Positions 58,601 through 64,000 of a stretch of 64,000 nt of DNA are shown in pieces. Made by a program: the position numbers and the translations under genes. The notes under the pieces were generated by a model. That model was not told the DNA's origin. It searched no databases and saw only the letters and a list, made by a program, of their open reading frames with translations. Within the stretch, counting starts at the first letter, position 1; every line of letters starts with the position of its first letter. Source of the DNA: Pseudoalteromonas luteoviolacea (GTDB taxonomy: Bacteria > Pseudomonadota > Gammaproteobacteria > Enterobacterales > Alteromonadaceae); the NCBI RefSeq assembly GCF_021654285.1, contig NZ_JAKFZS010000001.1, forward strand, positions 62,001 to 126,000, in the 5' to 3' direction.

Positions 58601-60074
58601 GGCGTAAAAACTCAACGTAATTATTTGCAAAACGTTCGATCGTTGTACTAGCAAATAAATCTTTGCTGAATTCAAAGTTTAAAGTGATACCGGAAGCTGA
58701 CTCTGTAGCTGCTAACGTCAAATCGTATCGTATAGGCTTATCCTGAATGTCTACAGGCTTAAAGCTTAACCCCTCAATACCAGCATCGATCTCTTCTACC
58801 GTATTCATTGTGAAGAAAATTTGAAACAGCGGGCTAAATGCGGTACTGCGCTGTGGATTGAGGTTTTCAACCAATATTTCAAATGGCACATCGCTATGCT
58901 CCTCAGCATCAACCACCATTTTCTTTACTTCTTCAAGTAAATTAACGAGTGATTGCTCAGGCTGTAGATTGCATCGCAAAACCATATTATTAACAAAAAG
59001 CCCAATCAGAGGCTCTAATTCTGGCCGGATCCGATTGGCAAAAGGTGTCCCTATCACCACGTCGGTTTGATTGGCATATTTCCCTTGTAACACGGCATAT
59101 GCTGAAAACAAAACCATGAACGTACTGAGTTTATACTCTCTACATATGCGTTGTATTTGAGTAACAGTTTCTTTCGGCAGCTCAATATTGACTACCCCGC
59201 CTTCAAAGCTTGGGCGAGGAGGTCTTTCGAAATCAGTGGGTATACTATGAATAACAGGCAAATTATCTAGGGTTTGTTCCCAATATGCCATTTGTTGTCC
59301 AAATAGCCCGCTCTCGAACCCTTCTCTTTGCCAGATAGCATAATCAGCATACTGTACAACTGGCAAATCAGCTATTTGCTCTTTGTTATCGACACTGTTG
59401 CGATATTGTTCTACAAACTCACTTAATAAAATATTTAAAGAGATCCCATCCGCTGCGATGTGGTGCACCACAAACATTAGTAGACCTGATTGTGGCCCTG
59501 TTTTGATAATTCGGGTACGTAAAGGGTGTGACAAAGAAATATCTGTTTCTTCGTAGATAAACTGATTAATGCTTTTGGCAATATCAGCGCTTTCTTTGAC
59601 TTCTTCAATTTCCAAAGTTACATCAACTTCCGCCATGATATGCTGAACAGGCTCACCAAACGCGTCTTTTTTATATATTGTTCTAAGTATTTCATGACGC
59701 TGTGTGATTGCTTGTAAGGTTAGCTTAACCAGTTTTTCATCGATCTCACCTTCAAACTCAAAAATAGCTGGCATAGCAAATTGCGCACTCTTTTGTTCAA
59801 GCTCTTCAACAAACCAAATCCTTCTTTGTGAAAATGAAAGCGGATGTGAATCTGTACTTTCGGAGCGAGGAACAACTGGCATCATTTTCATGCTCTGCTG
59901 TAACCGAGACTGTTTTTGCGTTAAGAATTCAATGAGTGCAGGCTTATTATCTCTTATCAGTTGAACCAACTCATCTGAAGGATACTCATCAAAAAAAAGC
60001 TCCAATTCACCGTCATTTACTTCAAGCGCAATTTCCTGATGTGCGCACATCGTCAAAATATTGTTTAAATCCAT
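55647..60074 (-). CDS. NRPS1: TubC-C-A(Gly-like, embedded monooxygenase)-PCP
   Basis: A 1475-residue single module from ATG 60074 (AAGGAT upstream). Order: TubC docking domain (1-50, strongly acidic), C (75-510, HHIAADG), A (545-1375) interrupted at about 755-1095 by a luciferase-like flavin monooxygenase, and PCP (1395-1460, QGGHSLLLA). The insertion lies after motif A4 (FDISVLEMFG) and before motif A5 (NMYGPTETTVW). The code across the split is D-I-L-Q-F-G-M-V-W-K, a glycine type. In the myxobacterial MtaG/MelG enzymes an A-domain-embedded oxygenase hydroxylates the alpha carbon of glycine, so alpha-hydroxyglycine is the natural prediction, although there it acts at the terminal module and here near the start. 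The tail is acidic (FSEDTDLVVETI) and would dock to NRPS2. Confidence 0.95.
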   Translation of the reverse strand: MDLNNILTMCAHQEIALEVNDGELELFFDEYPSDELVQLIRDNKPALIEFLTQKQSRLQQSMKMMPVVPRSESTDSHPLSFSQRRIWFVEELEQKSAQFAMPAIFEFEGEIDEKLVKLTLQAITQRHEILRTIYKKDAFGEPVQHIMAEVDVTLEIEEVKESADIAKSINQFIYEETDISLSHPLRTRIIKTGPQSGLLMFVVHHIAADGISLNILLSEFVEQYRNSVDNKEQIADLPVVQYADYAIWQREGFESGLFGQQMAYWEQTLDNLPVIHSIPTDFERPPRPSFEGGVVNIELPKETVTQIQRICREYKLSTFMVLFSAYAVLQGKYANQTDVVIGTPFANRIRPELEPLIGLFVNNMVLRCNLQPEQSLVNLLEEVKKMVVDAEEHSDVPFEILVENLNPQRSTAFSPLFQIFFTMNTVEEIDAGIEGLSFKPVDIQDKPIRYDLTLAATESASGITLNFEFSKDLFASTTIERFANNYVEFLRQALCAPTAPIAQHSVMSEQELAFLTSCSGVHDVQESDNVTVPELLFSALRSHPEKPVLIGAHSTLSAQQLIHKVEQNAYYLAEHGVSAGSRVAIALERSTDMLCWVIAVLKVGGCYVPLDKSMPVERISYIIEDAKVDFILEDGSFDDIEGATKLTVGPAITEIDLNDISWPQVNAQDLAYIIYTSGTTGKPKGTRVTHKNVCSFLQAMEPVISKSVTHDGLWLSTTPLAFDISVLEMFGALSFGIPLMIAPDQRLSEESYTETAEFSLFFFGCAAQQRQENIYDLMLSSADYADKNGYKAIWTPERHFGEFGGLFPNPSVTCAAIAARTKHIEVRAGSCVLPLNDTLRIAEDWAVIDNLSNGRAGVSFASGWHPADFVLNPTHFENRHQVMYESIDTFKQLWQGQSIQRRDPAGTMIDVQVYPKPVQKQLPIWLTAAGSPKTFEDAGRLGTNVLTHLLGQTISELEEKIAIYHQAWQQAGHAGKGKVTVMVHTFIGQEYERVMQTVKEPFKAYLSSSLALIEQVKNEVFEAQAVEDIDDDALLDMAFERYASTAALFGTVESCAPMVQKLIQAGVDEFGCLIDFGVETPDALEGLKQLTKLKAKFEQQAESSLAELLEDRQVSHVQCTPSMATLLLADPKIKSKLSTLEQIFVGGEVLTQELAAQLHSLSDAQLFNMYGPTETTVWVTHGEVKEETNITIGKVLTHAKSYIVDAQRKLVPWGAKGELMIAGPCVSDGYEGNLALQQSRFIDDPYSTSGKAYLTGDLVKLDQNGELCFLGRLDDQIKLRGFRIELAEIDSQIESVRHVEQCATALVGEKADEHRLVAFYTSTAESQDLEEEIKRCLQSKLPDYMLPTAYVRVDAIPMTTSGKKDRKALTLNFSISFTQQLVLPESDTEQAIATIWCELLKVEQVGVTTSFFEQGGHSLLLAKLQTCLNEKYDLSLPIRVVFERNTIRQQAELIDGYLLKDAEFSEDTDLVVETI
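56790..57810 (-). other. Luciferase-like flavin monooxygenase domain inside the NRPS1 A domain
   Basis: About 340 residues matching the secondary-metabolite LLM (MupA-type) flavin monooxygenases: FSLFFFGCAA at the first barrel strand, AIWTPERHFGEFGGLFPNP, RAGSCVLPLNDTLRIAEDWA, NGRAGVSFASGWHPADF and LPIWLTAAGSPKTFEDAG. The reading frame is continuous with both halves of the A domain. Confidence 0.92.
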
Positions 60075-60085
60075 GGCGTGTATCC

Positions 60086-61519
60086 TTAAATTTTTATTAG
60101 TTTTCTTTTAGGTTTTTCATCGAATACGATGAACTCAACGGCGCCACAAGCAGAGTTAATTACACCATCAGTATTGGCACTCACTTCCTTTCCTCTAACA
60201 AATGCGCCACCATAGGCATTTCCAAAATCAAAAACACCCCATATCATTTGAAAAGGTTTTACGGTGCCATACTGATCTGTCGCAGATGTCACACTGGGCT
60301 CGCAATATTCTTGTACTAGCCACCCTTCATGGTTTTTCACTCTATCGATTTGCAATTGCCAGTCGCTTTGTGACATTTGTCGCCCGATAAATACATCTCT
60401 TCCCATGAAAGATTTTGCTTTTTTGATGACTAAATTATCTTTTTCAGCCAATAAGATCTGCTCTAATGGTTGCACTTCAGTGTGTCTTATCACCGTAGGG
60501 CTAGCTAATCTCGCCGTCCAAGGAATATATTGAGTAATAAATGCTTGAAACTCTTTGCCTAAGGCTTCCCAAGCTTTAGGTTCATATAACACAGCAAATA
60601 GCATTTTGTTCCCGAGTAAACTTAATACAGGGTTATCTGGTAAGACAAGCTTTCCCTCCATCGCACAAGTACATAACTGCATCATTAAATGGCTAGGTAC
60701 AGTGACCCCTTCAGGCAGAGCCAAGTGCAGCGCATCAATTCTATGATTATCATAAAATACCTGCTTCGTATTTTGATCAACACGCAACCGCGAAAAGTCA
60801 TTGAAGAACAGAACTCGTCCAGCCGTTTGAGGATTGGCCTTTTTATGACAAGTTTTAATAAAATCCATCGCAGAGCGTGTTTCTTGCGAGTCAAGATCCC
60901 CCATTATATAAAATAGAATATCTCCTTTACCGCTCGATAACGTCTTTCTAGAAATGGCTTTTTGCATAGCAAGCATTTGCTGTTCAAAAACAGGTTTCCT
61001 GACTACCTGTCCACTTACATGAGGTGCAACGTCTTGAAAAGATGACTCGTACAAAGAAGCAAAGCTGTCATGTTGCCACCCCCCCAAACTGCAGCCTGAA
61101 TTCACCTCTATTACTTTAACTTCGTGTTGATTGACCACAACATCATAACGACACAGCCTCTCAAACTCAGGGATTGCATTGCGGTGAAGCATAGACAATA
61201 GCCATTCTGGCTCTTCTAGATACTGTGCAAATAGTGCTTCATCATGGCCAAAAAATGATTTTATACTTTGACACATAATTGGCACTAGCCCTTTGGCTAG
61301 CTGAGTAAACTCATGGACATTTTGCCCAGATATTACCAATGGACATGCTGCCATTGGGTAAGAGTAAGACTGCAGAAAAAAGTCAACCTCAGGGACTTGC
61401 AAGTCCAACTGAGGCCATTTAATTGAAGTTGTTTCAAGTTGAGATGCTATCAACTCTTTATATATATTCGACATACCTACTGGTATGTCGAGATTAGTGT
61501 TGCATGTTGATTCGGACAT
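60086..61519 (-). CDS. ATP-grasp-like ligase, paralogue B
   Basis: A 477-residue protein inside the NRPS operon, 11 bases upstream of NRPS1 and one base downstream of paralogue C, so surely co-transcribed. It shares the family motifs: KVIEVNSGCSLGGWQ at about 131-145, NPVLSLLGNKMLFAVL, LVIKKAKSFMGRDVFIGR at about 367-384, WLVQEYCEP and a terminal INSACGAVEFIVFDE. The conserved Lys strand with a Gly-rich loop suggests an ATP-grasp fold of the glutathionylspermidine-synthase type that activates a carboxylate as an acyl-phosphate and joins it to an amine. I cannot name the substrate. Its place beside the loading module suggests making a dipeptide-like starter or modifying a carrier-bound intermediate; this is inference. 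Confidence 0.65.
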   Translation of the reverse strand: MSESTCNTNLDIPVGMSNIYKELIASQLETTSIKWPQLDLQVPEVDFFLQSYSYPMAACPLVISGQNVHEFTQLAKGLVPIMCQSIKSFFGHDEALFAQYLEEPEWLLSMLHRNAIPEFERLCRYDVVVNQHEVKVIEVNSGCSLGGWQHDSFASLYESSFQDVAPHVSGQVVRKPVFEQQMLAMQKAISRKTLSSGKGDILFYIMGDLDSQETRSAMDFIKTCHKKANPQTAGRVLFFNDFSRLRVDQNTKQVFYDNHRIDALHLALPEGVTVPSHLMMQLCTCAMEGKLVLPDNPVLSLLGNKMLFAVLYEPKAWEALGKEFQAFITQYIPWTARLASPTVIRHTEVQPLEQILLAEKDNLVIKKAKSFMGRDVFIGRQMSQSDWQLQIDRVKNHEGWLVQEYCEPSVTSATDQYGTVKPFQMIWGVFDFGNAYGGAFVRGKEVSANTDGVINSACGAVEFIVFDEKPKRKLIKI

Positions 61520-61520
61520 A

Positions 61521-62891
61521 TTAAATAACTAATTTTTTTGTTGTTTTTCTTTGTTCACATACCAAAAAGCATAAAGCGTCATTTGCGCCATTTATTGCTC
61601 CGTCCGACATTTCTGCCTCGACGGCTCGAATTATATTTCCTCGGTAGCGGCCCCCAAAATCAAATGATCCCCAAACCGGTTTATAATCTAATACCTCACT
61701 GTCATTGTTTACAGCTGTGATAGGATCAGCACTCACAAACTGCTGAGCAATCCAATCATTACTGCCCAATAAGCCATCAATCAGTGTCTCCCACTCTGCT
61801 GGGCTACTACTTGAGCCAACATGGACATGCTCTCCTTGAAAAGAGTTAGATTTCTTAACGACCAATTCAGTTCTTTTTTGCATCAGCAACTTTCTAAGTT
61901 GCCAAGATTCTTGATTAAACATGACCTCTTCACGATTCAGCTTAACCGTCCAAGGTACATGTTCAATAACAAACTGCCTTTGCTTTTCATTCAACTGTGA
62001 TAATACCTTTTCTTCATGAAGCAATGCCAACATCACTTTATGACCCAATAAGGTACATACAGGTGAATCAAAAAAGATAATATTCCCAGCCAATTGGCTT
62101 TTTAATATTTGCAGCACAAAGTCACTGCGTTTTTGCATTTCAGGCCAAAAAATTACATCAATTTTATTCTTTCCAGAATAGATAAAGCCATCTTGCTCAC
62201 GCAATTGTGCTGGCGAATCACAGAACAATAACTTAAAAGTACCATTTAACCCGCAGCTATGCACTTGCTGATTAAGCCACATTTGTTGTAGCCGATTATC
62301 TGTAAACTCTGGGGCGATGAAAAGAATATTTGCACAGCCACTCAGCCCATTCTTTTCTTCCAGCACACGTTCAGTATGTCTGAAAAGGGACTGAATGACA
62401 TAAGGGTAACTGAGACGAATTGATTTGTCGAATGAATGTGCATTGGCTATCACCTCATCCGCCACGATATCAAACTCCCAACCACCTAAGTTAGTACCAG
62501 CGTTGACTTCAAGAATTTTGCCCTTACCATCTTGCATGATAATGTCATATCTAGCGATGACTTGTGATGTATCAAACTGATTATCCTGCAGAAATTCATA
62601 AGTAATCGCCGGCACCTCAAAATAGTCAGCAAAAGCTTGTGCATCTGACTCAAAATACAAACTCAATGCGTTATAAAACACATCGTGTACACCTTCAATA
62701 ATGTCAGAAAAGCCCCGTTGCAATGACGGTGAAACAACAAATGGCCAGCAAGAATATCGATAATCAATAATGTTCGAAAATTCACTTTCTAGACTGCTAC
62801 CCAACGGTGGTTTAACTGCCTGCCCTGCTAAATGACACGCTAGCAATTTTTGATGTGCAGGTGCATGTTGGTAGTTTATATGTTCATTCAT
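61521..62891 (-). CDS. ATP-grasp-like ligase, paralogue C
   Basis: A 456-residue paralogue of the previous protein, with the same motif order: KILEVNAGTNLGGWE, SPVCTLLGHKVMLALL, LVVKKSNSFQGEHVHVGS, WIAQQFV and a terminal INGANDALCFLVCEQ. ATG 62891 follows the NRPS0 stop by 11 bases with only a weak ribosome binding site, which suggests translational coupling. B and C differ widely in sequence outside the motifs, so they probably use different substrates or form a heteromer. Paralogue A lies 47 kb away at the other end of the operon. Confidence 0.65.
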   Translation of the reverse strand: MNEHINYQHAPAHQKLLACHLAGQAVKPPLGSSLESEFSNIIDYRYSCWPFVVSPSLQRGFSDIIEGVHDVFYNALSLYFESDAQAFADYFEVPAITYEFLQDNQFDTSQVIARYDIIMQDGKGKILEVNAGTNLGGWEFDIVADEVIANAHSFDKSIRLSYPYVIQSLFRHTERVLEEKNGLSGCANILFIAPEFTDNRLQQMWLNQQVHSCGLNGTFKLLFCDSPAQLREQDGFIYSGKNKIDVIFWPEMQKRSDFVLQILKSQLAGNIIFFDSPVCTLLGHKVMLALLHEEKVLSQLNEKQRQFVIEHVPWTVKLNREEVMFNQESWQLRKLLMQKRTELVVKKSNSFQGEHVHVGSSSSPAEWETLIDGLLGSNDWIAQQFVSADPITAVNNDSEVLDYKPVWGSFDFGGRYRGNIIRAVEAEMSDGAINGANDALCFLVCEQRKTTKKLVI

Positions 62892-62902
62892 AAAGTTTTA
62901 TC

Positions 62903-64000
62903 TTAAATTGTCATAGATTTCTTCTTTGCAGGTGACTTTTTCAACTGTTTCATCAGCAATAAATTGTCGATCAATTCACCTAAGGTTCGAATAGTTTCAG
63001 CACCAACTAAGTCTTGATACTGCAACTCAATACCGTAGGTATCTCGAATTCTTCCCAGCATTTTAATTAACAATAGGGAGTGACCCCCAAGCTCGAAGAA
63101 GCCATCGGATATACCTATATTTTTTCGCCCAAAAATTTCCTGCCATATCGTGAGCAGAGCATATTCAGTTTGGGAAGTGGGCTTCTCCTCACGTCCTTTA
63201 AATGTCCAATCAAGCGTTTTTAGCTGGGCGCGGTCTATCTTGTCAGAGTGTGTTCTTGGCAACCTCTCAACAAAACGAATTTGCGCTGGCACCATATAGT
63301 CAGGTAGCACACGTTTTAATGACGACAGTGTTTTCTGCTCTTCAGGTATCATACCCGAATATTCAGCTGCAACGCATATTTGACGAATGTTACCTTGCTC
63401 AACGACAACTACAGCGGCATCTTTAACGTCAGGTAAAGATCGGACTTCCCCCTCAATTTCAGCGACTTCTATACGAATGCCATTGAACTTGATTTGACCA
63501 TCACGACGACCAAGAAAACGGATATTACCATCAGGCATCCGTATCCCATAATCCCCTGTTCGCAGACCTCTTCGCCCACCTTTTTCAAAAAACGTCTCAT
63601 TCGTGAGACAAGTTTGATTTTTATAACCTCGTGCAATAGCATCTAGCCAAAGTACTATCTCCCCTGGTTCAAAAATACTACACGGGGCACCTTGCGCATT
63701 ACTCAATGAAACTGCATCACTCTCAATTTCACGTCCAAGGCACGGTAAGGTTCGTTCATCTAGAGCATGCGCATCTGGACGCCACTGAAGAGCCATAGTC
63801 GATTCAGTTAAGCCATAGCCCACAACAAACTCACATTGCGCTATAAAACTCGCTTTAAACAAAGCAATATCATTCGTATCAACTGGTTCACCGCCCAATA
63901 CTACCAGTCTTATCTGTTCAAATCGAGTTGGATATTGAGAACAAAGTAACCTAAATACGGTCGGAGTACAATGTAAAACTGTGGTTTGTAGATGATCTAA
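62903..64000 (-). CDS. NRPS0: partial A-PCP, probable loading module
   Basis: The gene enters from the right edge of the window; the frame stays open to base 64000, so the N-terminus is missing. A TTG at 63898 is not the start, because the A-domain segment LHCTPTVF lies upstream of it in frame. Visible: the second part of an adenylation domain (VVLGGEPV, VGYGLTEST in place of the usual YGPTE, GLRTGDYG, GRRDGQIKFNGIRIEVAEIEG, LPDYMVP, SDKIDR) and a PCP (FFELGGHSLLLI). No C domain follows the PCP, so it hands over to NRPS1 in trans. The tail is basic (KKSPAKKKSMTI), a likely docking peptide for the acidic TubC domain of NRPS1. The A domain is diverged and its substrate is unclear; whether a C domain or other domains precede it cannot be seen. 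Confidence 0.9.
   Translation of the reverse strand, partial: LDHLQTTVLHCTPTVFRLLCSQYPTRFEQIRLVVLGGEPVDTNDIALFKASFIAQCEFVVGYGLTESTMALQWRPDAHALDERTLPCLGREIESDAVSLSNAQGAPCSIFEPGEIVLWLDAIARGYKNQTCLTNETFFEKGGRRGLRTGDYGIRMPDGNIRFLGRRDGQIKFNGIRIEVAEIEGEVRSLPDVKDAAVVVVEQGNIRQICVAAEYSGMIPEEQKTLSSLKRVLPDYMVPAQIRFVERLPRTHSDKIDRAQLKTLDWTFKGREEKPTSQTEYALLTIWQEIFGRKNIGISDGFFELGGHSLLLIKMLGRIRDTYGIELQYQDLVGAETIRTLGELIDNLLLMKQLKKSPAKKKSMTI

Noticed and set aside
63796-63898. TTG at 63898 as a start codon of NRPS0
   Set aside because: The frame continues upstream to the window edge with clear A-domain sequence, so the gene is simply cut by the window.
1-64000. CRISPR arrays, tRNA or rRNA genes, integrase or insertion sequences
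   Set aside because: I looked for regular short repeats, tRNA-like cloverleaf sequence and transposase or integrase motifs and saw none that I could support.

Overview
The window looks like chromosomal DNA of a marine gammaproteobacterium, most likely Pseudoalteromonas or a close Alteromonadales relative. The grounds are the low GC content, two TonB-dependent receptors, a divergent LytTR regulator/acyltransferase pair, a PspB-like protein and a helicase IV of gammaproteobacterial type. Genus assignment is inference; no rRNA or marker gene is present to prove it.

Region 1 (1-9,700) holds mixed single genes: the 3' end of queC, a PspB-like membrane protein, an acyltransferase-3 membrane protein, a LytTR membrane regulator, a TonB-dependent receptor, a 60-residue candidate RiPP precursor with a GG-type leader, a small secreted protein, an anchored hypothetical protein and helD. 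Most are separated by clear hairpin terminators.

Region 2 (9,734-15,278) is a set of minus-strand genes downstream of a giant biosynthetic operon: a second TonB-dependent receptor with a possible attenuator in its leader, an ATP-grasp-like ligase and a SAM methyltransferase.

Region 3 (15,251-64,000 and beyond) is one minus-strand operon of about 49 kb encoding a hybrid NRPS-PKS assembly line. In transcription order: NRPS0 (A-PCP, partial, runs off the window), two ATP-grasp-like proteins, NRPS1 (C-A with embedded luciferase-like monooxygenase-PCP), NRPS2 (C-A-PCP-C-A-PCP-C-A-PCP-E), NRPS3 (C-A-PCP-C-A-PCP-KS-AT-KR-ACP), NRPS4 (C-A-PCP-C-A-PCP), NRPS5 (C-A-PCP-C-A followed by five consecutive PCPs) and NRPS6 (C-A-PCP-TE). 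Specificity codes read by eye suggest starter X0, Gly (possibly alpha-hydroxylated), Gly-like, Thr, D-Asn, Thr, an unassigned residue, a malonate-derived beta-hydroxy ketide, Ser, Ala, Ser, Val, Gly-like, then release by the thioesterase. This order is an inference from colinearity, supported by what looks like a charge-complementary docking code between C-terminal tails and N-terminal TubC-type domains.

The most unusual points are the run of five carrier domains at the end of NRPS5, three paralogous ATP-grasp-like ligases flanking the NRPS genes, the monooxygenase inside an A domain with a Gly-like code, and a near-identical 2.9-kb repeat shared by the two Thr modules with boundaries that fit an A-PCP-C exchange unit. 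I do not recognise the product. No phosphopantetheinyl transferase, MbtH protein, transporter or cluster regulator is visible inside the window.
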